NCBI GenBank assembly: GCA_022846075.1
Contig: AP025582.1
Span: 2,790,001 to 2,854,000, forward strand
Length of the DNA: 64,000 bases
Direction of reading: 5' to 3'
DNA from: Oscillospiraceae bacterium
GTDB taxonomy: Bacteria > Bacillota > Clostridia > Oscillospirales > Oscillospiraceae
Shown here: one piece after another, positions 16,033 through 24,686 of the stretch
Position numbering within the stretch: the stretch's first letter is position 1
Layout: each line of letters begins with the position of its first letter
Translations under genes and position numbers: made by a program
The notes under the pieces: generated by a model
The model's database searches: none
Told to the model about the DNA's origin: nothing
Seen by the model: only the letters and a program-made list of their open reading frames with translations

Positions 16033-17785
16033 ATCCCTCGAAATCGGGTATCTTTTTCTTCCGCCGGGCCGGTCCGCCCCGCTGGGCCAACTGGCGTTTT
16101 TCGATCCGCTCCGCCGCGAAGCGGGCGGCCTTGGAGCCCGGGCGGGCCGGGCGGCTCTTGGCCCGCTCCGTGCCCGCCAGCCGGACGGTGTGGGTGGGCC
16201 GTCCGCAGATCTTGCACCCCAGCATGGACTCCACCACGTCCCCCGCCCGCTCGGCGGGGACCGCCACCACGGAGTAGTCGGGCAGGATGTGGATCTTCCC
16301 CACCTCCCTGCCCGAGAGGCCGGACCGCTCGGTGATGGCCCCCACCAGGTGCTTGGTCTCCACCCCGTTGGCCGAGCCGATGTCCACCACCACCTCGGTG
16401 TAGGCCGTGGGGACCCCCTTGGCCCCCGTCCGGTCCGCCTCCCGGCGGCTCTGCCGGTTTACCTGGCTGTGGATGTCCGCGGGGAGGTCCCGCTGGGGAA
16501 AGCAGAGGCTCAGGGCGGCGGCGGCCACCTGCCGGGGAGAAAAGCCTCGGGCCTCCAGCGCCTCCACCATGCCCTCGCAGCTCTGGTCGGGGCCGGCCTC
16601 CAGCAGGGCCGCCATGGCCTCCACGTTCCCCTGCTCCTCCAGGGCCCGGATCTCCTCCCGGGTGGGCAGCTGGTCCTGGCGGATCTCCGCCTTCACCGCC
16701 CGGGCCAGATCCCGCACCGCGTACATCTGCCGCTTTCCGGAAAAAAGGGTGATGGCGCTGCCCGACTTCCCTGCCCGGGCCGTCCGGCCGATACGGTGGA
16801 CATAGTACTCGGTGCTCATAGGAATATCATAGTTGATGACGTAATCCACGTCGTTGACGTCGATGCCCCGGGCGGCCACGTCGGTGGCGATGAGGATGGC
16901 CACCCGGCCCCGCTTGAACTCGTTCATCACCCGGGTGCGCTGGACCTGCTTCAGATCCCCGTGGATGCTCTCGGCGGAGAAGCCCCGGCCGTTCAAATAC
17001 TCCCCCAGCTCATCCACCATGTGCTTGGTGTTGCAGAAGATCAGCGCCCGCCGGGGCCGGTGGAACCGCAGCAGCAGGTCCAGCGCCTCTTTCTTCTGGC
17101 TGATGGGGGTCTCCACGCAGCTTTGGTCGATGCGCTCGATGGTGACCTGGCTCTTGTCGATCTCCACCATCTGGGGGTCCTTTTGGAAGGTCTTGGCCAG
17201 CTCCAGGATGGCGGGGGGCATGGTGGCGGAGAACAGGACGGTCTGCCGCTCCTGGGGTGTCTCCCCCAGGATGGTCTCGATGTCCTCCTTAAAGCCCATG
17301 TTGAGCATCTCGTCGGCCTCGTCCAGAATGACCATCCTCAGGTTTTTCAGCTTGATAGTCTTGCGGCGCATATGGTCCATCACCCGCCCCGGGGTGCCCA
17401 CCACCACGTTGCACCTCCGCAGCTGGATGAACTGCCGCTCCATGTTGGCCCCGCCGTAGACCTCCGCCAGCCGGATGCCCGGCAGGAACCGGGCCAGCTT
17501 CCGCAGCTCCTCCCCCGCCTGCTGAGCCAGCTCCCGGGTGGGGCAGAGGATCAACGCCTGGATGGTGGGCTTCTCCTCGGCGGTGTCGATGGCCTCCAGG
17601 GCGGGGATGCCGAAGGCGGCCGTCTTGCCCGTGCCCGTCTGGGACTTGGCGATGACGTCCGCCCCGGCCCGGATCAGGGGGATCACCTGGGCCTGGATGG
17701 GGGTGGCGGCGTCAAAGCCCATGGCCTCCACGGCCTTTTCAATGCGGGGATCGAGCTCGAGCTGGGAAAACTGCGTTTGTGTCAT
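16031..17785 (-). CDS. DEAD-box RNA helicase with DbpA-type RNA-binding domain
   Basis: ATP-dependent RNA helicase of the CsdA/DbpA type, expected to act in ribosome assembly and RNA turnover, often at low temperature. In 584 residues: motif Q and Walker A SQTGTGKT (48-55), PTRELA (82-87), GTPGR (130-134), DEAD (155-158), SAT (186-188), then the second RecA domain with HRIGRTARAG, a DbpA-like RNA-binding domain at about 430-510, and a basic tail (ERAKSRPARPGSKAARFAAE, ending RRKKKIPDFEG). CKICGRP near 520 is a short Cys pair. GAGGG precedes the ATG. Transcription must pass a terminator in the leader (17821-17849). Confidence 0.95.
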   Translation of the reverse strand: MTQTQFSQLELDPRIEKAVEAMGFDAATPIQAQVIPLIRAGADVIAKSQTGTGKTAAFGIPALEAIDTAEEKPTIQALILCPTRELAQQAGEELRKLARFLPGIRLAEVYGGANMERQFIQLRRCNVVVGTPGRVMDHMRRKTIKLKNLRMVILDEADEMLNMGFKEDIETILGETPQERQTVLFSATMPPAILELAKTFQKDPQMVEIDKSQVTIERIDQSCVETPISQKKEALDLLLRFHRPRRALIFCNTKHMVDELGEYLNGRGFSAESIHGDLKQVQRTRVMNEFKRGRVAILIATDVAARGIDVNDVDYVINYDIPMSTEYYVHRIGRTARAGKSGSAITLFSGKRQMYAVRDLARAVKAEIRQDQLPTREEIRALEEQGNVEAMAALLEAGPDQSCEGMVEALEARGFSPRQVAAAALSLCFPQRDLPADIHSQVNRQSRREADRTGAKGVPTAYTEVVVDIGSANGVETKHLVGAITERSGLSGREVGKIHILPDYSVVAVPAERAGDVVESMLGCKICGRPTHTVRLAGTERAKSRPARPGSKAARFAAERIEKRQLAQRGGPARRKKKIPDFEG

Positions 17786-17820
17786 CTGGTACCCTCAATT
17801 CTTTCCAAGTTTCGTTCCAA

Positions 17821-17849
17821 AAGAAAAAACGAGGATAAACTCCTCGTTT
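17821..17849 (-). terminator. Leader terminator (attenuator) of the helicase gene
   Basis: On the minus strand AAACGAGGA pairs with TCCTCGTTT around a 5-base loop and is followed by a T-rich run (TTTCTT). It lies 35 bases before the helicase start codon and about 30 bases after the predicted transcription start, so it would end transcription early unless overridden. A 6-codon ORF ends four bases before the stem. Confidence 0.75.
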
Positions 17850-17852
17850 CAG

Positions 17853-17873
17853 TCAAAACCGATATGCCGTCAT
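17853..17873 (-). CDS. Candidate 6-codon leader ORF of the helicase gene
   Basis: The leader RNA contains ATG ACG GCA TAT CGG TTT TGA, encoding MTAYRF. The start lies about seven bases from the predicted transcription start, so it would be almost leaderless, and no ribosome site is clear. The stop codon is four bases from the terminator stem. A ribosome there would cover the stem, which could couple translation to read-through. It may also be chance. Confidence 0.3.
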   Translation of the reverse strand: MTAYRF

Positions 17874-17885
17874 TTATTCTCAAAC

Positions 17886-17915
17886 AGTATAGCACCTCCT
17901 GCCGCGTTCTGTCAA
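17886..17915 (-). promoter_or_regulatory. Promoter of the DEAD-box helicase gene
   Basis: TTGACA (17915-17910) and TATACT (17891-17886) on the minus strand are 18 bases apart, giving a leader of about 95 bases before the helicase ATG. Confidence 0.75.
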
Positions 17916-17996
17916 ACCCTTCTTTCCGGGGCTCCGGCGTTCCAGTCGCGGATATCCGTTGAATAAGAATTCTGCCGCGTATACCGGCGCCCCTGT

Positions 17997-18024
17997 TGCG
18001 GTCAGGGCAATAGTTTGATAAAAT
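17997..18024 (+). promoter_or_regulatory. Promoter of the small membrane protein gene
   Basis: TTGCGG at 17997-18002 and TAAAAT at 18019-18024, with 16 bases between. Confidence 0.5.
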
Positions 18025-18055
18025 GAGATCAAGAAATATGAGCGGAGGTGCGCCT

Positions 18056-18496
18056 ATGGGCAAAGCAATGTGTCTCATCGGGGGAGGAATATTGCCGCTG
18101 TTCCTCGGATTCCTGCTGAATTGGTTGATGCTGGCTTTTCCGGTTTCAGGTTTCATCACTTTGCTGCTGGCCCTTTTATTCTTGCTTATGTGGGGATACC
18201 TTTCCTTCCAATTATCAGCTTCCGCCAAGAGCCCGGTTTTGCAGGCGTTTCTGATGTGCGCTTTTGGCCTTCTCATGCTGGCGCTTGTTTTATACCAGGA
18301 ATTGGTCATGGGGAGATATTGGGGCGGCCTGGCCGGATTCGGCCCTCAAATGTTTTTCCTTCCGTGGATTTCACTTGCGTCCCTGGTGGTACGTCCCTTT
18401 ATGAGCGTTGTCAGAATGTGGCCGATCTATATTGTCATTTGGATCGGCCTGTTTATCACCAGCTGCATCGGATGCAAAAAGAAACAAGCAAAATAA
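18056..18496 (+). CDS. Small multi-pass membrane protein of unknown function
   Basis: A 146-residue very hydrophobic protein with about four membrane segments: roughly 5-30, 34-55, 65-85 and 120-140, ending in a short tail CIGCKKKQAK. GGAGG at 18044-18048 selects the ATG at 18056 rather than the in-frame ATG at 18023. Its base composition is lower in GC than neighbours. No family was recognised. It stands alone between its own promoter and a strong terminator. Confidence 0.65.
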   Translation: MGKAMCLIGGGILPLFLGFLLNWLMLAFPVSGFITLLLALLFLLMWGYLSFQLSASAKSPVLQAFLMCAFGLLMLALVLYQELVMGRYWGGLAGFGPQMFFLPWISLASLVVRPFMSVVRMWPIYIVIWIGLFITSCIGCKKKQAK

Positions 18497-18509
18497 CGTC
18501 CAGTCCATT

Positions 18510-18546
18510 GGGCAGCCGCCGGTTTCAAGGCGGCTGCCCTTTTTTC
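18510..18546 (+). terminator. Terminator of the small membrane protein gene
   Basis: GGGCAGCCGCC and GGCGGCTGCCC make an 11-bp stem with an 8-base loop, followed by seven T residues. Confidence 0.9.
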
Positions 18547-18620
18547 TATTTTCTAAAAAAGAGCGCGGAAAGGCCTCTCATCAGCACATTACTATATATA
18601 GACGACCTCTGCTGATGGGC

Positions 18621-18649
18621 TTGACAAAAGTCCGAATCCGTACTATACT
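18621..18649 (+). promoter_or_regulatory. marR-MATE promoter
   Basis: TTGACA at 18621-18626 and TATACT at 18644-18649 are 17 bases apart. The nearby TACTATACTA is a short repeat that could overlap the MarR operator. Confidence 0.8.
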
Positions 18650-18699
18650 ATCCCTTCGCCGCAAGTACGAAATCAGACTAAATAACAGGAGGGCCTCCG

Positions 18700-19164
18700 A
18701 TGGAACATCAGGCACAGTACAGCGACCTGCTCCAGCTCAGCAAGGAGCTGGACCACATCTACCATGAGGTCTCCCTCAAAATGGGGCTGTCGGACAGCGG
18801 CTTTTCCCTCCTGTACGCCCTGTGCGAGCGGGGGGTGCCCACCGCCCCCTCCGAACTCTATGCCGAGTGGTCCCTCTCCAAGCAGACGGGCCACTCCGCC
18901 CTGCTGGCCCTGGAGAAACGAGGGCTGGTGGCCCTCTCCCCCGACCCCAGGGACGGCCGGGGCAAGCTGGCGGCCCTGACCCCCGCCGGGGCGGTTTACG
19001 TCAAACAGACCATCCGGCCCCTTATGGCGGCGGAGCGGTCGTCCTTCGCCCGCCTGACGGGGGAGGAGCAGAACCAGCTGGTGGCTCTGACGGAAAAATC
19101 CGTGATACTATTGAAGGAGGAACTCTCGGGCCTGCTCTCCGGGCCCGCTGGAACACAGTTATGA
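18700..19164 (+). CDS. MarR family transcriptional regulator
   Basis: A 154-residue winged-helix repressor. The recognition region is near TAPSELYAEWSLSKQTGHSALLALEKRGLV (about 47-76) followed by the wing DPRDGRGK (82-89). AGGAGG at 18687-18692 precedes the ATG. The gene overlaps the MATE transporter start (ATGA), the classic MepR/MepA layout, so it probably represses its own operon and is released by the transporter's substrate. The ligand is unknown. Confidence 0.9.
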   Translation: MEHQAQYSDLLQLSKELDHIYHEVSLKMGLSDSGFSLLYALCERGVPTAPSELYAEWSLSKQTGHSALLALEKRGLVALSPDPRDGRGKLAALTPAGAVYVKQTIRPLMAAERSSFARLTGEEQNQLVALTEKSVILLKEELSGLLSGPAGTQL

Positions 19165-20492
19165 CCATCCAATTATCCGATCACTTCAGCTTTCACAAGC
19201 TCTTTCGCTTCACCCTGCCCTCCATCGTCATGATGATCGTCACCTCCATCTACTCGGTGGTGGACGGCCTCTTCGTCTCCAATCTGGTGGGGGACAACGC
19301 CCTGGCGGCGGTGAACATCATCTTCCCCCTCACCATGATCGTGGGGGCCTTCGGCTTCATGCTGGGCACCGGCGGCAGCGCCGAGGTGGCCCGGGCCATG
19401 GGCATGGGGGAGCCGGACAAGGCCCGGCAGTACTTCACCACCCTGATCCTCACCGTGGTGGCGGGAGGCGCCCTCCTCTCCGCTTTATGCATCCTCTTCA
19501 TCCGCCCCCTCTCCATCCTGCTGGGGGCCAGCCAGGTGCTTCTGGCCGACTGCGTCTCCTACGGCACCATCATGCTGGCGGGCAGCGTGCCCTTCATGCT
19601 CCAGACCAGCTTCCAGAGCTTCCTGGTGGCGGCGGAGCGGCCCAAGATGGGCCTGACCCTCTCCCTGGCGGCGGGGGTAACCAACATGGTCCTGGACTAC
19701 CTCTTCATCTACGTGCTGGGCTGGGGGGTGGCGGGGGCCGCCTTGGCCACCGTGTGCGGCTATCTGGTGGGAGGGGTCATCCCCCTGGTGTACTTCCTCC
19801 TGCCCAACAAGAGCCCCCTGCGGCTGGTAAAGACCCGCCTCTACCCCCGGATGCTGCTGAAGAGCTGCGCCAACGGCTCCTCGGAGGTGATGACCAACGT
19901 CTCCTCCTCCCTGGTGACCGTCCTCTACAACCACCAGCTCATGGCTCTGGTGGGGGAGGCCGGTGTGGCGGCCCTCTCCGTGATGATGTATATCAACTTC
20001 GTCTTTTCCGCCGCCTTCATCGGCTTTTCCATGGGGGCCGCCCCCATCTTCAGCTACCAGTACGGCGCGGGCAACGAGGGGGAGCTGAAAAGCCTCTTCC
20101 GCAAATGCCTCACCGTGATCGGCGTCCTTTCCCTGGCCATGGCCCTCTCCGCCCAGCTCTTCGTGGGGCCCCTGGCGGGGGTCTTCGTGGGCTACAACCC
20201 GGCGCTGAAAGAGCTGACCATCGGCGGCTTCCGCATTTTCGCCCTGTGCTTCCTCTTCTCCGGGCTCAATATTTTCGGCTCCTCCTTCTTCACCGCCCTG
20301 GGAGACGGCGCGGCCTCCGCCGCCATCGCCTTCCTGCGGACCCTGGTCTTTCAGTGCGGCGCCATCCTGCTCCTCCCCGTTTTCTTCGGCCTCACCGGGG
20401 TCTGGGCCGCCACCGCCGCGGCCGAGACCATGGCGGCGGGGATCACCATTTTGTTCCTCCACCTGCGCAAAAAACGCTACCGCTATCTGTGA
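19161..20492 (+). CDS. MATE family efflux transporter
   Basis: A 443-residue multidrug and toxin extrusion carrier with about 12 membrane helices, exporting cationic compounds using a Na+ or H+ gradient. The MATE start is typical (FRFTLPSIVMMIVTSIYSVV, then GLFVSNLVGDNALAAVN), with a repeated half in which GFRIFALCFLFSGLNIF and GDG are seen. The ATG at 19161 overlaps the MarR stop codon by four bases, so the pair is coupled. It resembles the MepA subgroup. Confidence 0.9.
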   Translation: MTIQLSDHFSFHKLFRFTLPSIVMMIVTSIYSVVDGLFVSNLVGDNALAAVNIIFPLTMIVGAFGFMLGTGGSAEVARAMGMGEPDKARQYFTTLILTVVAGGALLSALCILFIRPLSILLGASQVLLADCVSYGTIMLAGSVPFMLQTSFQSFLVAAERPKMGLTLSLAAGVTNMVLDYLFIYVLGWGVAGAALATVCGYLVGGVIPLVYFLLPNKSPLRLVKTRLYPRMLLKSCANGSSEVMTNVSSSLVTVLYNHQLMALVGEAGVAALSVMMYINFVFSAAFIGFSMGAAPIFSYQYGAGNEGELKSLFRKCLTVIGVLSLAMALSAQLFVGPLAGVFVGYNPALKELTIGGFRIFALCFLFSGLNIFGSSFFTALGDGAASAAIAFLRTLVFQCGAILLLPVFFGLTGVWAATAAAETMAAGITILFLHLRKKRYRYL

Positions 20493-20580
20493 CCGGCGGC
20501 GGGCCTTGGGAAGTTTTTCTTTTCTTCCGGGCCGCTTGGGGGTATAATACGGTTAATATTTTGTTTGGGAGGATTTCTCC

Positions 20581-22023
20581 ATGAAAGAGCACCTCAACTA
20601 TACCATGCTGTGCGATTTCTATGAGCTGACCATGGGCAACGGCTACTTCGAGACCGGCCTGGCCGATCAGATCTGCTACTTCGACGTTTTCTTCCGCAAC
20701 GTCCCCGACGAGGGGGGCTTCGCCATCGCCGCCGGATTGGAGCAGGTCATCGACTACGTGGAAAATCTGGCCTTCGACGACGAGGACATCCAATACCTCC
20801 GGGGCAAAAACTGCTTCAGCGAGGCCTTTCTCACCTACCTGAAGGATTTCCGCTTCACCGGCGACATCTGGGCCGTGCCCGAGGGGACCCCCATCTTCCC
20901 CAGGGAGCCCATCCTCACCGTCCGGGCCCCCGCCATCCAGGCCCAGTTCATCGAGACCTTTCTGCTCCTGACCCTCAACCACCAATCCCTGATCGCCACC
21001 AAGACCAACCGCATCGTCCGGGCCGCCCAGGGCCGCCCGGTCAGCGAGTTCGGCTCCCGCCGGGCCCAGGGGCCGGACGCCGCCCTCCTGGGGGCCCGGG
21101 CCTCCTACATCGCGGGCTGCTCCGGCACCGCCTGCACCCTGGCCGACGAGCTCTACGGCTCCCCCGCCGGGGGCACCATGGCCCACTCCTGGGTCCAGAT
21201 GTTCCCCGACGAGCTCACCGCCTTCCGCACTTACTGCCAGCTCTATCCCCACAACGCCACCCTGCTGGTGGACACCTACAACGTCCTGGGCTCCGGCGTG
21301 CCCAACGCCATCAAAGCCTTCAAAGAAGTGCTCCTCCCCCAGGGCATCACCTCCTGCGGCATCCGGCTGGACTCCGGGGACCTGGCCTACCTGTCCCGGA
21401 AGGCCAGGAAGATGCTGGACGACGCCGGGCTCACCGGCTGCAGGATCTTCGCCTCCAACGCCCTGGACGAGTACATCATCCGGGACCTCTTCCTCCAGGG
21501 GGCCCAGATCGACGCCTTCGGCGTGGGGGAACGGCTCATCACCTCCCGCTCGGAGCCCGTCTTTGGCGGGGTGTACAAGCTGGCCGCCGTGGAGGACAAG
21601 GCCGGGAACATCATCCCCAAGATCAAGATCTCCGAAAACCCCGCCAAAATCACCACCCCCCACTTCAAAAAGGTCTACCGCCTCTTCGACAACGAGGGGG
21701 GCAAGGCCTTCGCCGACCTGGTCACCCTCCACGACGAGACGGTGGACGACACAAAGCCCCTGGAGCTCTTCGACCCCGACGCCACCTGGAAGCGAAAGAC
21801 CTTCACCAACTTCACCGCCCAGGAGCTGCTGGTGCCCATCTTCCAGGGGGGAAAGCTGGTCTATCCCCGCCCCTCCATCCAGGAGATCCGGGCCTACTGC
21901 GCCCGGCAGATCGAGCTGCAGTGGGACGAGGTCAAGCGCTTTGAAAACCCCCACAACTACTACGTGGACCTGTCCCAGAAGCTCTGGGACATCAAGCAGG
22001 AGCTGCTGGAAGAGCAGGGTTGA
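20581..22023 (+). CDS. pncB: Nicotinate phosphoribosyltransferase
   Basis: Makes nicotinate mononucleotide from nicotinate, PRPP and ATP, the entry step of the Preiss-Handler NAD salvage route. The 480-residue product shows the family motifs: TMLCDFYELTMGNGY at 8-22, FRNVPDEGGFA, the active-site EFGSRRAQGPDAA block (about 156-168), MAHSW, and the phosphate-binding IRLDSGDL (about 261-268). GGAGG at 20569-20573 precedes the ATG; TATAAT at 20543-20548 is a probable -10 with a weak -35. It is a single gene ended by a strong terminator. Confidence 0.95.
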   Translation: MKEHLNYTMLCDFYELTMGNGYFETGLADQICYFDVFFRNVPDEGGFAIAAGLEQVIDYVENLAFDDEDIQYLRGKNCFSEAFLTYLKDFRFTGDIWAVPEGTPIFPREPILTVRAPAIQAQFIETFLLLTLNHQSLIATKTNRIVRAAQGRPVSEFGSRRAQGPDAALLGARASYIAGCSGTACTLADELYGSPAGGTMAHSWVQMFPDELTAFRTYCQLYPHNATLLVDTYNVLGSGVPNAIKAFKEVLLPQGITSCGIRLDSGDLAYLSRKARKMLDDAGLTGCRIFASNALDEYIIRDLFLQGAQIDAFGVGERLITSRSEPVFGGVYKLAAVEDKAGNIIPKIKISENPAKITTPHFKKVYRLFDNEGGKAFADLVTLHDETVDDTKPLELFDPDATWKRKTFTNFTAQELLVPIFQGGKLVYPRPSIQEIRAYCARQIELQWDEVKRFENPHNYYVDLSQKLWDIKQELLEEQG

Positions 22024-22046
22024 GCCGGCGGCGGAAAAAGGCAATC

Positions 22047-22086
22047 AAAAGAGCGGGCCGTCCCTTCGGGACGGCCCGCTCTTTTT
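22047..22086 (+). terminator. Terminator of pncB
   Basis: An 18-bp perfect stem starting AAAAGAGCGGGCCGTCCC with a 3-base loop and T run. The A-rich left side could also serve the convergent minus-strand gene. Confidence 0.9.
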
Positions 22087-22130
22087 GTCTGTCTTTCTCC
22101 CGCACCCGGGAGTTGAAGCGGGGCCTGTTT

Positions 22131-23165
22131 TTAAAAGGTGATGCCCCAGCTCTCCACCTTCAAATCGTGGAGGGAAGCCAGGTCGGAGGCGGCCACAGAG
22201 GTGACGCCCTCCCTGGCGGTGACGGTTCGGGTCAGCTCGGTGACCATATCCCCCTCCACCACGGCGGTGTCCCCGCCGATGGTCAGGGTGTACAGGCTCC
22301 TGCCGTCCTTCTCCACCTCGACCTGGTCGGGGCGCTCGGCGCTCCAGGTCACCTCACAGCCCAAGGCCTCGGCCAGGCTGCGGACGGGCAGCATCAGCTC
22401 CTCGTCCTCCACGTAGGGGACCGCGGGCAGCTCCAGCTTTTCGCCGTTGACCGCCACGTCGTCCACACCGTTCAGGCTCAGCCAGCCGGCGTAGTCATAG
22501 GGGAACACCATCACCTTGGAAGGGGTGGTCTGGGCGGGCATGCTCATGGCCACCATGCTGTACCAGGCCAGGACCTTGGCGCCGGGCTTGATGCTGTCCA
22601 GCCCCACCGCGTCCTTGGTCTGGTAGGAGAACAGCTCGGTGTCCTCGCTCATGTGGAGCACGATGCTTCCGTTGGTAAGGGCGGAGACCGTGCCGTCCTC
22701 TTTCCTGCTCACCCGCTGGACCTCCAGGTAGGTGGGCACGTGGAAATCCTGGGGGATATTGCACACGATGACCATGGCGGAGGTCTGGGGCGGCAGGCTC
22801 CGGGTCATGGCGGGAGAGGCCCAGGCGTAGATCGTGTCGCTCTCCTTCACATCCTCCAGGCTCCGGCTCTCCCCGGTGACGGCGTCCACAACGGCGGTCT
22901 TTTCGGAGACGTGGAGGACCACATCCCCTTTTTCGTCGCCCCGGGCCAGCAGCAGGCCGTTTTCCAGCACAGAGGTGACGGTGCCGTACAGCTCCACGGG
23001 ATCAAGCGTCCGCTGCTGGGGCAGCTGGAAGCCGGGGGCCCCGCCGCCGATGGCCATATCCTGCTCCCCGCCCTCCGCCAGGGGCGCCCCGGGGTCCGCC
23101 GCCAGGGCGGGCACGGCCAGCAGGACGGCGGCCAGGGCGCCGCAGGCAAAACGTTTCATATTCAT
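22131..23165 (-). CDS. Secreted protein with copper amine oxidase N-terminal-like (stalk) domain
   Basis: A 344-residue exported protein with a Sec signal peptide (KRFACGALAAVLLAVPALA, cleavage after about residue 22). The body has two OB-like or beta-rich repeats (VELYGTVTSVLENGLLL; VQRVSRKEDGTVSALTNGSI) and a C-terminal copper amine oxidase N-terminal-type domain with PYVEDEELMLPVRSLAEALG at about 257-276. In Clostridia such domains occur in wall or spore-coat proteins and do not imply oxidase activity. AGGAG nine bases upstream favours the ATG at 23165 over the preceding in-frame TTG. Confidence 0.8.
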   Translation of the reverse strand: MNMKRFACGALAAVLLAVPALAADPGAPLAEGGEQDMAIGGGAPGFQLPQQRTLDPVELYGTVTSVLENGLLLARGDEKGDVVLHVSEKTAVVDAVTGESRSLEDVKESDTIYAWASPAMTRSLPPQTSAMVIVCNIPQDFHVPTYLEVQRVSRKEDGTVSALTNGSIVLHMSEDTELFSYQTKDAVGLDSIKPGAKVLAWYSMVAMSMPAQTTPSKVMVFPYDYAGWLSLNGVDDVAVNGEKLELPAVPYVEDEELMLPVRSLAEALGCEVTWSAERPDQVEVEKDGRSLYTLTIGGDTAVVEGDMVTELTRTVTAREGVTSVAASDLASLHDLKVESWGITF

Positions 23166-23255
23166 ATCAAACAACTCCTTTGATCTCTGCCCGGATACGG
23201 GCCTTTTGACCGGTTAGACGGCGCGGCCGGGAAGAAGTTCCCTCCCCCGCGCCCT

Positions 23256-24011
23256 TTATTCCTCGGGCAGCGGCCGCCGCCGGTGCTCCAGGGGCCCCCA
23301 CTCGGGGAGGGGCAGGCGCTGCATGGCGCCGAACACCCGGTCCTTGAGCCCCGGGTATTTGTGCTCCAGCTCCGCCACCAGCCCCTTCACCTCCTGGCGC
23401 TTGGTATAGCCGTCGGCGGGACAGGGGTTGTGGACCACGGGCAGGCCGCTGCGCTTCGCCGCCCCCCGGACCATCCCCTCCCCGCAGTAGAGGAGGGGCC
23501 GGATCTGGGTGATGCCGGTGCGGGTCAGCTCGGTGACCGGCTGGAAGCAGGACAGCCGCCCCTCGTAAAAGAGGGAGAGGAAGAAGGTCTCCACCGCGTC
23601 ATCGAAGTGGTGGCCCAGGGCGATCTTGTGGATGCCCTTTTCCACCAGGGCGTTGTGGAGGGCCCCCCGGCGCATCTTGGCGCACATGGAGCAGGGGTTC
23701 TTCTCCCGGCGCAGGTCAAAGATGATGTGGCTCACCTCGCTGGGGATGAGGGTGAAGGGCACACCGATGGACGCGCAGTAATCGGCCACCGGGCCGAAGT
23801 CCATCCCCTCCCCGCCGTCCACCGCCCCCATGTCCAGGGTGACGGCCTCCACAGTAAAGGGCTTGGGGTAGAACTTGGACAGCCTGGCCAGGGCGGTCAG
23901 GGTCACCAGGGAGTCTTTCCCCCCGGAGACCCCCACCGCCACGGTGTCCCCGGCCCGGATCATGTCGTAATCCTCCACGCACCGCCGGACCAAAGAGAGT
24001 ATTTTCTCCAT
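23256..24011 (-). CDS. TtcA-like PP-loop ATPase (tRNA 2-thiolation type)
   Basis: A 251-residue adenylating enzyme of the TtcA/TtuA family, which activates a tRNA base for sulfur insertion. It has the PP-loop SGGKDS (29-34), a CxxC pair at Cys107 and Cys110 (CSMCAKMRR) and a third Cys197 in NPCPADGYTK. These fit the Cys set that holds a 4Fe-4S cluster in TtcA-like enzymes. The signature LGHHFDDAVETFF lies at 132-144. Start at the ATG at 24011; an upstream in-frame start would read through promoter-like sequence. Whether the target is C32 or another base is unknown. Confidence 0.85.
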   Translation of the reverse strand: MEKILSLVRRCVEDYDMIRAGDTVAVGVSGGKDSLVTLTALARLSKFYPKPFTVEAVTLDMGAVDGGEGMDFGPVADYCASIGVPFTLIPSEVSHIIFDLRREKNPCSMCAKMRRGALHNALVEKGIHKIALGHHFDDAVETFFLSLFYEGRLSCFQPVTELTRTGITQIRPLLYCGEGMVRGAAKRSGLPVVHNPCPADGYTKRQEVKGLVAELEHKYPGLKDRVFGAMQRLPLPEWGPLEHRRRPLPEE

Positions 24012-24123
24012 AAAACGCCTCCGAAAAATCGAAAATCGAAATCGAGAATAAGCGAGATCAAGCGAGGAAAAAGCCGTATACAAGAGCTTTCAACTTTCTA
24101 AATTAAAAAATCCAAAAAAGCCG

Positions 24124-24152
24124 TTGACACCCGGCAACCTCCGTATTATAAT
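24124..24152 (+). promoter_or_regulatory. rplM-rpsI promoter
   Basis: Perfect TTGACA at 24124-24129 and perfect TATAAT at 24147-24152 with 17 bases between, fitting a strongly expressed ribosomal protein operon. Confidence 0.9.
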
Positions 24153-24158
24153 ACAAAA

Positions 24159-24223
24159 CGCTCCAACCGTCCAGGTTTGGGGCACTTTCTTCGTGAAAAG
24201 GCTCGTTTTGAGCAGTTAGAATT
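24159..24223 (+). ncRNA. Probable L13 ribosomal protein leader
   Basis: The 5' leader before rplM can fold into three small hairpins: CCAACC/GGTTTGG, CACTTT/GTGAAAAG and GCTC/GAGC. The position and size match the L13 leader of Firmicutes, where L13 binds its own mRNA. The assignment rests on context; a covariance search was not possible. Confidence 0.5.
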
Positions 24224-24235
24224 GGAGGTTTCACC

Positions 24236-24667
24236 ATGTCCACTTTTATGGCAAACAAGGGCAACATCGTCCGCAAGTGGTATATCCTCGATGCGGCCGG
24301 CAAGCCCCTGGGCAAGACCGCTGTCATCGCCGCTGACCTGCTGCGGGGCAAGCGCAAGCCCGAGTACACTCCCCACGCCGACTGCGGCGACTTCGTCATC
24401 ATCCTCAACGCCGAGAAGGCCGTCCTCACCGGCAAAAAGCCCGAGCAGAAGTTCTACCGTCACCACACCGGCTGGGTCGGCGGCCTGAAGGAGATCAATT
24501 ACCGCCTGCTGATGCAGAAGGATCCCGAGCTGGCCATGAAGCTGGCCGTGCGCGGCATGATGCCCCGCAACACCGTCACCAAGGACTCCCTCTCCCGGCT
24601 GCACATCAGCCGCGGCGGCGAGCACAAGTACGCCGCCCAGAAGCCCGAGCCCTGGACGATGGACTAA
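24236..24667 (+). CDS. rplM: 50S ribosomal protein L13
   Basis: Early-assembly protein of the large ribosomal subunit, 143 residues, the usual length. Family-typical segments are KWYILDAAGKPLGKTA, CGDFVIILNAEKAVLTGKK, KFYRHHTGW and the AVRGMMPRNT stretch. GGAGG at 24224-24228 precedes the ATG. It is the first gene of the conserved rplM-rpsI operon and is probably controlled by L13 binding to the leader. Confidence 0.98.
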   Translation: MSTFMANKGNIVRKWYILDAAGKPLGKTAVIAADLLRGKRKPEYTPHADCGDFVIILNAEKAVLTGKKPEQKFYRHHTGWVGGLKEINYRLLMQKDPELAMKLAVRGMMPRNTVTKDSLSRLHISRGGEHKYAAQKPEPWTMD

Positions 24668-24686
24668 GTAGGAGGTAACTAGAATT

